Positions 11,257-21,970 of a stretch of DNA of 64,000 nucleotides are shown here, piece after piece. The position numbers were made by a program, and so were the translations under genes. This stretch comes from an uncultured bacterium (GTDB lineage Bacteria > Patescibacteriota > Gracilibacteria > BD1-5 > UBA2023), in assembly GCA_903908595.1 (NCBI GenBank), contig CAIVSN010000142.1:1-64000 (forward strand). The letters run 5' to 3'. Position 1 is the first letter of the stretch. Each line of letters opens with the position of its first letter. The notes beneath the pieces were generated by a model that worked only from the letters and a program-made list of their open reading frames with translations, made no database searches and was not told the DNA's origin.

Positions 11257-11805
11257 ATGGCTGATCCAATCATCGACGACATCGAATCATTGCTCGAAAC
11301 CCCCGAAGCTACCGCCGAAACGACTCCCGAAGCGACCGAGGAGACTCCGCCCGAAAGCGCAATTCCCGAATCCGGCGATACCGAAAAAATCCAGAAGCTC
11401 GCGGAAGCCCTCGCCCGGGCGACGGCCGATTATCAGAACCTGCTCAAACGCAGCGAAAACGAGCGTCGGGAAATGGCGGTCTTTTTTACCGAAAGTTTCG
11501 TGAAGAAGGTTTTGCCAACGCTCGACAACCTCGACCGGGTCGTAACCGGAACCCCGGCAGAGCTCCGGACCGGAGCGGTGTACGAAGGGGTGAAACATGC
11601 CGCGACCGGGTTGTACAAAGCCCTAGAGAGTATGGGGGTTGCATCGTTCGTGAGCCTCGGAACCCAATTGGATCCCAATTTCCACGACGCGATGGGCCAG
11701 GGTCCCGGAACTGCGGGAGAAGTGGTCTCCGAATTCGAGAAAGGATACCAGATCGGCGACAAAGTCATCCGACATGCCAAGGTTATCGTCGGTTCCGGAG
11801 AATAA
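11257..11805 (+). CDS. grpE: GrpE nucleotide exchange factor
   Basis: YQNLLKRSENER, LPTLDNLDRV, FHDAMGQ...GYQIGDKVIRHAKVIVG. Confidence 0.92.
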   Translation: MADPIIDDIESLLETPEATAETTPEATEETPPESAIPESGDTEKIQKLAEALARATADYQNLLKRSENERREMAVFFTESFVKKVLPTLDNLDRVVTGTPAELRTGAVYEGVKHAATGLYKALESMGVASFVSLGTQLDPNFHDAMGQGPGTAGEVVSEFEKGYQIGDKVIRHAKVIVGSGE

Positions 11806-11809
11806 TCCC

Positions 11810-12349
11810 ATGAAAGCCATCGTCGGTCTCGGCAATCCTGGGAAGGAATATGCGAACACCCGCCACAACGCGGGATTTTTGGCAATCGATTTCCTACGAA
11901 GCGAGTTGAATTTCCCGGAATTCGAAGCAAGCAAGCACTTCGGGGTCGTCAGCGAAGGCATGATCCGCGGGGAACGGGTATTTTTGCTCAAGCCCGCCAC
12001 GTATATGAACGTCTCCGGGAAATCCGTGGCGTCACTGCTCGGCTTTTACAAAATGGAACCGGGCGATATCCTCGTCATCAGCGACGACATCGATCAGGAA
12101 TTCGGCAAAATCCGCTACCGGGAAAAGGGGTCTTCCGGCGGGCAGAACGGCATCAAATCCATCATCGAAACCCTCGGGACCGAGAATTTTTCCCGAATAA
12201 AGATCGGAATTGGGCGCGACGACCGCTTTGAGGTCAGCGACTGGGTGCTTTCCCGGTTCTCGAAAACCGAACTCGGGGAATTGGAAAATATTTTTTCGGA
12301 CGGGCTTCTGGAAAAAACGGAAACGTTCCTGGGGAAAACCAAGCCGTAA
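11810..12349 (+). CDS. pth: Peptidyl-tRNA hydrolase
   Basis: IVGLGNPGKEYANTRHNAGF, KPATYMNVSGKSV, SSGGQNGIKSI. Confidence 0.95.
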   Translation: MKAIVGLGNPGKEYANTRHNAGFLAIDFLRSELNFPEFEASKHFGVVSEGMIRGERVFLLKPATYMNVSGKSVASLLGFYKMEPGDILVISDDIDQEFGKIRYREKGSSGGQNGIKSIIETLGTENFSRIKIGIGRDDRFEVSDWVLSRFSKTELGELENIFSDGLLEKTETFLGKTKP

Positions 12350-12356
12350 TCGACCG

Positions 12357-13535
12357 ATGAGAACCGCCTCCGATCCGTATTTCTGATTCTCCTGACTCCG
12401 GGCCATCGCGTGCCTGAGCGTCGTATTTTACCATCTCAATCAGATTCGGCCGATTGCGAACCTTACGGAATTCGACTGGGATCTCTACCGGTTCTCGGAG
12501 AATTTCGACGTCGTGGTAAGCTTCTTTTTCATACTGACGGGAGCCGGGATCTCAATCCGGTATTGGACGGCCATTTTCGGGGGCGAAACCGCTCCTTCGG
12601 CGAAACAGGCTTTCTGGAAACGTCTGGCAAAGCTGGCTCCGGCCTACTGGGTCGCGCTCTTCGCGAGTTTTTTGCTGGCGCTCGTTATGAAAGACTTCTC
12701 GTGGGAATGGATCGTTCGGTTGCTGTCCGGGATATTTTTCCTTTCTTGGGCCCATCCCTCGACGTTTTTTCCCGTGGAAATCAACGGGCCGCTCTGGTAT
12801 ATCCCGTTCGACGTCGTCGGATCCGCCATGGCCTTCTGAACCATGCACGTCCTGTCCAGCGTGCAAAAAACCCGGATTCCCGCGTACTTTGCCGCCATCT
12901 TCGGACTCCTGGTTCTCTGACACTTGGCATATTCCCGGATTCCGTTTCCGGTGGTCCCAGGCATCATGTCGGAATGGTTTCCCCGGTACAATCCCTTCTC
13001 GTTCGGCTGGCACTTCATGATCGGGATCCTGACGGGGGCGGCGCTGGTCTGGGGCACGAGAAAAAATGGCAACCCGTCGTTCCTCTGGGATGCCGTCTGG
13101 CTCGCGCTCGCCATTTTCCTTTGGAATGTCCTGTGGGACTACCGGATCCTGGGGGATTTCGACAAAACCTGGCTCGGCACGCCGTTCCATTTCCCGCTCG
13201 TCCCCGCGCTTATCGCGTGACTGATCGGAATCGTTCCATTCACCCGGATCATCGCCCCGGCATTCGAACTCGGCGCATTCAGATTTCTGGGGAAAATATC
13301 GTATTCGGTCTACCTCTGGCATGCCATGGCGATTTTTCTCCTCTCAAGATACGCGTTTCCGGAACACCACACCGTATTCGCCGAGTGGGTAAGGTTGGCG
13401 TGCTCGGTCGCGATTGCGGCCATTGGCATGGGATGGGCCAGCTCAGTGTTTTTGGAACGACGGCTAACGAAGCATTTGTTATGGAAATGGAAGAATCAGG
13501 CCATCGGCAAGTACTGTTCAAACCGGAAATCTTAA
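12357..13535 (+). CDS. Acyltransferase 3 (OafA-like) membrane protein (TGA=Gly)
   Basis: YF(TGA)FS(TGA)LRAIACLSVVFYH; many TM segments; SYSVYLWH. Confidence 0.8.
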
Positions 13536-13560
13536 TGCGGATACCTGGATTTTTGGCATG

Positions 13561-13606
13561 AGTCTCCAAGCAAAAATAAGTTGCAACTTATTTTTGCTTG
13601 GAGACT
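13561..13606. terminator. 46-bp perfect palindrome between convergent genes; likely bidirectional terminator
   Basis: AGTCTCCAAGCAAAAATAAGTTG|CAACTTATTTTTGCTTGGAGACT. Confidence 0.7.
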
Positions 13607-15534
13607 TAGTCGCTCGTCGCTCCGCCACCGCCATATCCCCCGCCGCCGCCGGAATTCCAGTCCGTGGAATGGCTTGTCGATGCTATGCTCGTAATATTCG
13701 CTAGAGCAAATCGGGCTTCTTCTTCCTGACGGAGCTTCCGGTCGTCTTCTTCCTGTTTTCTTCGGATTTCATCGCGTTTCTTGCGATGTTCCATTAGGCC
13801 TTCTTCAACGATCAAAATGGCCAGCTCCGATCCCAGCTCCGAATATTCTTTCATCCGGGCGAATTCCGAATCGAATATTTGAAACCGTTCCCGAATGGAC
13901 TCTATGTCAATTTTTTGAGCATGGAGTTCCGATATGGTATCGAGGGTTTCATTCAGCCGTTCCGAGGATTCCGAAATATCGTAATCGGAAAAATTCCGGT
14001 TTCCGGTTTTTTTCATATAGGCAAGGGCAACCGATTGAAAATCGCTTCCTGGCCGTATTTCCACGATTTTTTTCCTTTTTAGCGCGACTTCGGAAGGAAT
14101 CGCGTGAAACCAATTGATTTCGTCGACCATCATGTTCGTGGCATCGGAAAGCATACGTGACAGGCTTTTGCCCGTCAGGAACAAAATTCTCAATTCGGGA
14201 ACGTCCTTGTCCCGATACGCGTTCCGAAAAGCTTTCGCGAACGTCGGCACCTGTTCTTCCAGATCGCTCCAGGAGATACGGGGAACTGTTCCGAATATTT
14301 CCCTATACTCGACGATTCGGACTTCGTATTCGGCTTTTTTCTTAATGAAATCCGATTCGATTCCATCGGCCAGATTCACGATGGCCATGTAGAATTTTCG
14401 CGATTCTTCCATCTGGACAATCGCCTCATTCGCGAGTTTTTTCGCTGTCGCGATACGGGTGAGGGTATCCATATAATTGCCCCCATCCGTAACGGCAGGA
14501 AAAACGATATTTCACAACCGGTACCCCTGTCACTCCAATTCCTGCTGGAGCTGGAGTCCCCGGATCGTCAGGTCTTTCAAATCAAATTTGGCCAAATGCA
14601 GTTTTTCGTCGATACGCGCGAATTCCCGAGGCCAGGTTGCCACGGAATCCCGTATCGAATCCATGAGTCCCCTCGTGATGGCTTCTTGGCTGGGATCATC
14701 GACGATGCCGTCGACGGCATCGTCGGAATATGCCGACATGCCCCGGACGGCAGCATCGTGATCCGCGGCATATTGATCCAAGAACCAATCCGGATACTTT
14801 TGCATTTCGGTCAACAGGTGGGCATACAGTTCGAATATCGCTTTTTTCAGGGACCTTCTCCGGGAATTTTTTCTCAGAACTTCGATGCCGTAATGCCCTC
14901 CGATCCCAGCACTCCCGAGCACCAAGACCACGATCGCTCAGAATCCGAGGGAATTGAGCAAATCCGAAGTCCGTTGGGCCGAAACGACTTCGCTATTGGG
15001 CACGGGGGAAGGCGCCAAACCGACCAGGTCGGGATATTCCCGACGAATGAGCCGTTCGATCTGGAAAGTGATATCGTCCAGCCGGCAGGATGCGTCCTCC
15101 TTCCGGCATATCCCTTCGGACTTGGAGTTTGTAAGGATTCGAGAGGATTCGAGATCGGTAATATACCTTTGGGTTTTTGCCGTCTCGATGCGGTACAGCG
15201 AAGGGATTTCGGTATGCAAAACCACTACGCCGGAATCTTCTCACCGGTAGCCGACTTTGCATCCCTTGCCGATGGCATTGGCCATTTCTTCTATGGAACC
15301 GTAGCCGTACTCGTCCAAGCGATCGATGGTTACGACCACGACCTGGTGACGCTTTTCCAGGTCGACTTTGCGGAGGCGGTTCTCGATTTTTTGACGGATA
15401 CCCTCCTTGACGACGTGGGCAGTATCGACGAGCGGAGACGATGTGGGACATGGGAGGGGTTTTCCGGCAATGCCGGCATGGACCGTCAGGGCCAATGCGG
15501 TTCCCGCTACGGCGGATTTCCAATTTGAGTTCAT
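13606..15534 (-). CDS. TPM-domain (YgcG-like) protein with Gly-rich tail (several TGA=Gly)
   Basis: Signal-like start; LVDTAHVVKEGIRQKIENRL...VVVVTIDRLDEYG; tail SGGGGGYGGGGATSD; three track fragments share a frame. Confidence 0.75.
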
Positions 15535-15677
15535 GTTGTTATGATTATTCGGGGGAAGTATATTTAGAACGGTCAATAGTCTAATGGGAAAAGAAAAAAA
15601 GGCTATCCGATGATTTTCGGCGAACCTTTTTGTCTCGTATGCCCCTCCCTCTCGGGGATGAGGCTGCTAGGGGCGTT

Positions 15678-15737
15678 GTTTTGGCTTAATGGTGCAACCG
15701 GCGCGACTCGAACGCGCGGCCTCCTCCTTCGCAGGGA
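15678..15737. repeat. attL-like 60-bp direct repeat (3' half of tRNA-Arg plus flank)
   Basis: GTTTTGGCTTAATGGTGCAACCGGCGCGACTCGAACGCGCGGCCTCCTCCTTCGCAGGGA, identical at 27762-27821. Confidence 0.92.
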
Positions 15738-15764
15738 TTCGAACGTTTCCGGACGGATGTCAAG

Positions 15765-16643
15765 CTAGGAGTAAAGCCGCAGGGAAGAGATTTTCCGGTT
15801 GATGGATTCGGTATTCGCCGTGAGGTAGATCTGGGTAGTCTTCACGGAAGAATGCCCGAGGACGGAAGCGATGTTGAAGATGTCCAGGTCATTACGGACG
15901 AGCTCGGTGGCGAACGTGTGGCGGAGGCGATGCGGAGACAGGGGAAAGGCGAGCTTGGCCTTGACCTTGTCGAAGATGTTCCGGAGATTTCGTTCGCCGA
16001 GGGCGTAATCGTTCTTGGAAGGGAAAAGCCGGGTAGCCTCGGGATGCTGCTCCATCAGGACCTTGGAATAGTCCAGGAGGATCGGGAGGAGCTGGTCGCA
16101 TACCGGGACGTTCCGGCCTTTGCCGCCTTTGCCGTTGCGGATGCAAAGATTGCGTTCGTAGAGGTTCAGGTCGGAGGGTTCGAGATCGAGGAGTTCTTTC
16201 CGGCGGATTCCCGTATAGAGGAGCGTTTGGAATATGGCGAAGTCCCGGAAGCCGTTGAAGGTCTCGGGCTTGAAAACTGACAGGAGCGCGTATTTCAAAG
16301 CCTTGACCTGCTCGACGGAAAGGGATTTCGGCAGTTTCTGGGGTTCTTTCATCTTGGGTATCTGGTCGAACGGGTTGAAACCGATGATGCGGTCCCGGAC
16401 GAGATGCGCGCAGTAGGAGCGGTAGCATTTGCGTGCGGTGTTGTAGGTTATCGGCTTCCATTCGCGCCTGGATCATTCTGAGGCGAGAAGCGTCCGGAAG
16501 TTGCGGACGGTAAGGTCGGCGGGATCGTCCGGATCCATTCAGGCTTGGGGAAGGAGGGAGAAATAGAACCGGTAGGAGTAGAGGGTTTTCTCTCCTACTC
16601 ATTCGTTGTATCTCTTCTCGGTGTAGAATTGTTCGAGGAACAT
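15765..16643 (-). CDS. Tyrosine recombinase / integrase (three TGA=Gly)
   Basis: TGIRRKELLDLEPSDL, HRLRHTFATELV, LGHSSVKTTQIYL; reading TGA as Gly restores the N-terminal domain. Confidence 0.93.
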
Positions 16644-16741
16644 TTTGGGGATTGGGTTAATAAACGAATTTGATTTAGTAACCTGTTTTTATTTACAGTT
16701 TCGGTGTTAATGAACGGGAGCCCGGAGAGGGCGACACGGAT

Positions 16742-16797
16742 AATGTAGGATAAGTTTTATCCTGTGTCAAATTTAAAGTGCCACAATATGGCACTTT
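16742..16797 (-). promoter_or_regulatory. Hairpin plus promoter module P1 (upstream of integrase)
   Basis: AAAGTGCCA-TATTG-TGGCACTTT then TTGACA-17-TACATT on minus strand. Confidence 0.7.
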
Positions 16798-16894
16798 TTA
16801 TATTTTCCCGGTTTGCTATCAGAATAGCAAAACACAAGATGTTGTGGTTTTAAGAGAAAGATCTATCCGGACGGGACACAAGATGTTGTGTCGG

Positions 16895-16912
16895 CGCCCG
16901 GCGCGCCGGGCG
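16895..16912. other. Perfect GC palindrome in provirus intergenic region
   Basis: CGCCCGGCGCGCCGGGCG. Confidence 0.7.
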
Positions 16913-17064
16913 CGATACGAGCCGATTGTTTTTTCCTGCGGAAAAGCTGACGATATAGCCGGCTCCGCCCGTTTTTTACCGGAATAGGAGGATATTGCCA
17001 TAGCCTGCCCGGCGGGCACCTGCGGGGATGCCGGGAGAATTAGGGAAAGCGGAATGGCGCGGGA

Positions 17065-17096
17065 AGCCCTCCGACTGGAAGCGGAGGGCTTTTTTC
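17065..17096 (+). terminator. Rho-independent terminator (plus strand)
   Basis: AGCCCTCCGACTGGAAGCGGAGGGCTTTTTT. Confidence 0.75.
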
Positions 17097-17251
17097 CTTC
17101 GCTCAATGCTAGCGCGAGCTGCGGAAAAATTCCGATACCGGGGGAATCCCCCCGGAGCCCCCTGATGGAAGCGCAAGCGGACTTGCGGGAATTCCGGATC
17201 GGAACGGATTTCCCGTGAAGCCGGGAAATCCCGTCATCGGTGTTGGAAAGC

Positions 17252-17274
17252 AAAAAAAACCTCCGATTCGGAGG
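17252..17274 (-). terminator. Rho-independent terminator (minus strand)
   Basis: CCTCCGAATCGGAGGTTTTTTTT on minus strand. Confidence 0.8.
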
Positions 17275-17304
17275 CGGAGGAAGAGGAAGAGGAAGAGACG
17301 GAAG

Positions 17305-17898
17305 CTATGCCGGAATTTTAGCGAGCATGGGAGCATCCGATTTACGCTTTGCGGCTTGTAGACGGAGAATCATGGCTTTATCCCTGCTTAGGTTCATGAG
17401 CTGTACATGTACGAGTTCTCCCCTGGAATCCTTATTGACCCATAGATCGAAATCGTCCCTGGGGTTCGCGAATGCGTCTTCGTTCGCGGAAAGGATTTTA
17501 TCCCTGAACCCGGCGAGATAATCGAAATTCTTTTGTCATCCGGTACCGTACTTCTTCATCGCGTTGAAAAGCTGGAAACAAACGACACGGCCATTTTCGT
17601 CATAATGGATAACAAATCCGAAATCGGATCGGTCGGGGCCGTCGAATATCCGGTTAATCCAAGCATGGGTTGCGGCCTTGAGTTCTGCCTGACGAGAATA
17701 AGCGCACTGCGGGCAAGAACAAGTCTCAACCCGGTCGAGGGAAGCAGCGCACTCCCTAAGGGAGTCTTCCATGACGGAATGGCAGTCTTCGAAATGGTAG
17801 CCGTCCTTGAGCATGATCTGGTATCCGTCGGAATCCAAACTGACGTCGAGTATGATCTTGGAATATTTGCGCAGGGTATAAGGGATGCGGGTTGTCAT
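17305..17898 (-). CDS. Provirus protein of unknown function (TGA=Gly)
   Basis: Preceded by promoter module P2, followed by terminator; CSCPQC motif; MKKYGTG(TGA)QKNF junction. Confidence 0.6.
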
Positions 17899-17927
17899 AT
17901 TCGGGAAGGGTTATTGAATATGCGTAT

Positions 17928-17983
17928 ATTGTAGGATACTTTTTAATGAGAGTCAAATTTAAAGTGCCACTATATGGCACTTT
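17928..17983 (-). promoter_or_regulatory. Hairpin plus promoter module P2
   Basis: AAAGTGCCA-TATAG-TGGCACTTT then TTGACT-17-TACAAT. Confidence 0.75.
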
Positions 17984-18013
17984 TTATGTATAAATAATAG
18001 CATAGATTCGGGG

Positions 18014-18823
18014 TTACGCCGTGGCCGCTAAAGCGGCGCCCTGGCGTAACTCACCCACTTTCATGGGACGGAAAGGATGCAGCATGTCTGCGAGGGAGAG
18101 GTAGAGGGAACGGGGAACATAGATGTCTTCGGTAGCCTGTATGAGTTCTTTCGTATTGTAGAGGTAGCGGGGGAACCAGGGGTAAAAATTGAAGTTGATG
18201 CCCCAACCGATCACTTCCGCCTTGTCGAAATCCATTTCCTCGGGATTGGAAAACCACAAGTCCTTATGCCATCGGATAAAGTGAAGCCCCCGGTAGTATT
18301 TGCGGTAGTACCCGGCGAGGCGGCGGAATTTGACGTCGAGTTCGAGGGGGTTCTGGACGGCCACCATGAAGAGGAGTTCGAGCTTCCGGGGCTGGTATAT
18401 GAAGTTGAGGAGCTTTTCGTTTTCCCCTTTGAAATTCTTGTCGAAGTTTCTCGGGTTGAAATAGATGGATCATTCGTCCAGAGCGACGTTGAATCAGATA
18501 TTACGGGGAAGGTTGGGGTATTTTTCGCGGAATTCCGCAGCTTTCCGGAGGTAGGCGGGGTAGAGGTGCGATTTTTGGGCGAAGAGCTGCTCACGGTCTT
18601 CCCAGAGGTTGATATACTGGTGATAGTCGTATATGTCAGTGAGGATGTTTATGAGATCTCTATGCGACTGGATTTGGAAGTCGGTATATCCGGTCCAATA
18701 GTTGGAAATATTGATGACTTTCGAAGAATTGGCGTCCCGGAGGAATTTGGTCATGTTCTGGGTCTTTCAGCTGCCGAACATTCAGAGTAGGATGTAGAAT
18801 CAGATGAGGCGCATTTGGAGCAT
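18014..18823 (-). CDS. Zot/pI-like ATPase; P-loop contains two TGA-encoded glycines
   Basis: MLQMRLI(TGA)FYILL(TGA)MFGS(TGA)KTQNMTKFLR; NI(TGA)FNVALDE(TGA)SIYFNPRNF; VAVQNPLELDVKFRRLAGYYRKYY. Confidence 0.82.
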
Positions 18824-18923
18824 GGGAAGTTGGGTTATCGGTAATTGTTTTGAGGTAAAAAAGCGGCCCGGACCGTACCCCGAAAGGAATAGGATTCGAA
18901 CCGCTTGAATTTGCGTTTTGGCG

Positions 18924-19256
18924 TTACCCGATGAGGGGAACGACGATCATAGCTATGGCGAGGACTATGACGGCGAGTACGCCGTTCAGGACGGTCGTGA
19001 CGGTGAAGATGGTACAGTACGAGGCAAGGGCGATGACTATGGCCATCCCGAGATGGTAGAACGTGAAGGCAAGGAGGGTGGAAGAGAGGTTGAGGACGAA
19101 CGTGACGCCGAAGACCCAGAGGGAGACCTTGGCCCATTTCGTGGCGTATCTCACGACGATCGGAGCCAAATAGCCGAGGGCGTCGAACGATTTGTCGACG
19201 AATTTCCCGAGGAACGGGAGAAGGGACAGGAGTACGGTTTTTAGTATGGCGAACAT
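18924..19256 (-). CDS. gVI-like minor coat protein candidate (110 aa, multi-TM)
   Basis: Hydrophobic 110-aa protein between gIII-like and Zot-like genes. Confidence 0.55.
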   Translation of the reverse strand: MFAILKTVLLSLLPFLGKFVDKSFDALGYLAPIVVRYATKWAKVSLWVFGVTFVLNLSSTLLAFTFYHLGMAIVIALASYCTIFTVTTVLNGVLAVIVLAIAMIVVPLIG

Positions 19257-19258
19257 GG

Positions 19259-21445
19259 CTAGTTTTTTGGCTTAAGGATAAAGTACGACGAGAAGAGTAT
19301 GACCATTCCGGAAAAGAGAAGGACGAGGTAGTCCAGATAAGTAAGGCTCCCGTAAGGGGCGAAACCGGAATGGCCGCGAAACAAGTCGGATTCGTTGACG
19401 ATCCGAAACCAGTTCTGATAGCGGACCCGGTAGACGATGCCAAGAAAACAAATCCTCTGTCATTCCTGTACGGTCCCCATGGTACGGAGAATGGAGAGAG
19501 CGTTATTTACGGGGTTCGTGAAGAGGCCGGTAACGGCATCAGGATACTTGAGAACGGATTTGAGGGCAGGACTGTCGACGTATCAGGATATGGAGAGGTC
19601 GATATGGAGGGGAAGAGAATCGGAGAAGTAAGCGAAAGACTTGTCGGGATTGAAAAGTTCGCAAGAACTACCGGGTATCTCTCCGAGAAACGTAGCGCCG
19701 GATTCGGAGCCGGGAACATATCAAAGGATGGACTGGCCGGAATACGATCACAAGCCGCCGCCGGTATACGATACGGCGCTCGATCCGGTAACGTTGCCGG
19801 TCATGCCGGTAAACGTGGCGACGGTGTTGTTAAGCGTCATGCCCGAGAAGTCGAGGGAACCGGAAGCGGAGAGGAAGCTTTGGAGGGAATCGAGGATGGA
19901 AGAGTTGTCAGATATGACTTCCGTAGGCTTGACCCGGCAATAAGCTCCGTCGGCGTAGCAATCCTGGAGATTCCCGCACGTGGTGGAATTGATCCAGGTA
20001 CATGATTTGGTAGCGCTGGCACAGTCGATGCGGATGACGTCACCGGAATACGTGGAAGTACCGGAACCGGCATATTGCGCGGGATTGTCGATTTGGAGGA
20101 GGCAGGCGTCGCCGTCGAGCTTACAGTAGTGACCGTTTATGTCCTGGCAGGAGAAGTTGTTCGAGACGGTACGCCAAGTACAGGTATTCGGCTGGAGATC
20201 GGCGGAAGTGTCAGAAAGAGTCGTGACTCAGGAGAAAGTTTTAGGAACGCAAGTCTGCGGAACCGGGACGAAGGCGGGAGTCGTGGAAACCGCAACGTTC
20301 GTGCCGGAGCCAGCGGATCCAGAGTTAGAAACGGGGTTGGGAGATACGGAGAGGTCGACGGGTGAACCGCAAGCGATAGCGCGGGGATCGTATACGCCGG
20401 GTTCTCAGGCGCAGTAGTTAGCCTGTTTGGAATAGTCGAAACGGCAGTTCGAATACTGCGGATCGTCGCAGTTCATATCCCAAGAGTATATTAAGCCGTC
20501 GGTCATGCGGAAGTAAGCAGCAGGATTGTCGAAAGCGGTAAAATTTTTCATTTGGACGGGAGTGTGCCAAGGACCCGATTTGGAATGCACGTTGTCATGG
20601 ACGTTCGAAACGAGGAAAGATCAGGATCCGGTAGTTGTCGGGGATACGAAAAAGGAAACGTTTCAAGAATACGCAAAAGCGGGGAGGATGACTTCGGCCT
20701 GCATGGACTGCTGGGAGTAGATACCGGATACCGAGTAGGAATAATTGAAACCGTCCGTACCCTTGTAGGTCCAAATTCCGAGGCCGGATTTCGTTTCCAT
20801 ATAGAGCGGGAAAGAAGCGGGAGGCACGTAGTCGGTCGGAGGTGCCGAAAGAGTGATCCATTGCCATACGTCATCGTACCACGGAACGTCGGGAACGGTA
20901 ATCACGGGTTTGGGGGTGAGTAAGACGGGAAAAGCGGAAAGCGTCATAGTGGCTTTGTCGAGCTCGTAGTATTCCATGGAAGGACCCACGGAATTCGCAG
21001 GGTTGTACTTGATGACGTTGACTTTCCCCGTGTTGGCATTTTTGTAAACGAAATACGGTTCATGGAAGACGAGGAAAAGTCAATTGGACGAATTGTATAT
21101 GAACCTAGGGCCGAGAATCGGGGTGTAATACGCCTGTTGCACAGTCAGATCAGAATCGAGCGCCTGTATGATTTCAGAATGCATTTCGGTAATTTGCAAG
21201 GTCATAGGGTACGAAAAGCCGGGTTGGAAAGACTTTCAATCCAAGGATACGTTAGAGAACCAAGCTCAATTATAATTAGTATACAGACCGTTTACGAAGA
21301 CAAGCGGGGTATGTCATTTTTGGAAATCGGTGGGATTGGATACCGCGTTGAAAGCATCGGCCTGGGATATGGAAACGGACGCGAGCGCGATTATGGCGAA
21401 AAGCACGAAGAGAGAGAAAGCGTAGGATTTGGCAAGGAGTTTCAT
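19259..21445 (-). CDS. gIII-like adsorption protein, 728 aa, many TGA=Gly
   Basis: Signal peptide MKLLAKSYAFSLFVLFAIIALASVSISQADA; Cys/Gly-rich ectodomain; C-terminal TM LDYLVLLFSGMVILFSSYFILKPKN. Confidence 0.72.
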
Positions 21446-21457
21446 GGGTAGTAAGGA

Positions 21458-21748
21458 TTATTTGGATTTGCCGAGCTGGTATCATTTCGCGGAGAGCTTC
21501 CAGATGATAGAGAAGGATATCGGAATGAGCCAGAAGAGCAGGATGAGCATATTGTAAAAATCGGAATCGACGTAGTAGGCGCCGTCGTTGTCCTGGTAGC
21601 CGAGACGGAGGAAATTCCCGGTGCCAGAGAATTCCGCGTAGCGGACAGCGGCTTCAGGTAAGGATATAACGAGATCGGGACAGTCGAGACCGGAGACGGA
21701 GGAGGAACCAGTGTCGAAGGTAATGAAGGTGCAGGTTCAGAGGTTCAT
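21458..21748 (-). CDS. Small membrane protein, candidate minor coat (TGA=Gly)
   Basis: MNL(TGA)TCTFITFDTGSS...FYNMLILLFWLIPISFSIIWKLSAK. Confidence 0.5.
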
Positions 21749-21760
21749 GGTCGGATTAGG

Positions 21761-21910
21761 TTAACGGCGGGAAAAGAAGGAGACGAGCCAGCCGGCGAGG
21801 AAGAATATGAAGCAGGTGAAGAAAATCGGGACGATGTAGTTGACGAGAAAAAGCTGGAGCAGGAGCATCAGCTTGGACATGAACGCGGTAAGCAGGTTTT
21901 CGTCGTACAT
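21761..21910 (-). CDS. 49-aa single-TM protein, candidate coat protein
   Basis: MYDENLLTAFMSKLMLLLQLFLVNYIVPIFFTCFIFFLAGWLVSFFSRR. Confidence 0.5.
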   Translation of the reverse strand: MYDENLLTAFMSKLMLLLQLFLVNYIVPIFFTCFIFFLAGWLVSFFSRR

Positions 21911-21970
21911 AGGCGGTTAATAATGCAGATTCCGGCCATCCGGGCGAGGGATGGCAGGGCGTCTGGACGG

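Noticed and set aside
14700-14725. 26-bp perfect palindrome CGACGATGCCGTCGACGGCATCGTCG
   Set aside because: Lies inside the TPM-domain coding region (DDAVDGIVDD) and is explained by Asp/Val/Gly codon choice; no other regulatory sign.
18862-18905. GGTTCGAATCC sequence as a tRNA T-arm between gVI-like and Zot-like genes
   Set aside because: Flanking stems do not pair as a tRNA; better explained as a loose terminator-like hairpin (AAGCGG...CCGCTTTTTT).
19370-20005. Plus-strand ORFs across 19.3-20.9 kb
   Set aside because: Opposite strand to the continuous code-25 frame of the gIII-like protein with signal peptide and TM anchor.
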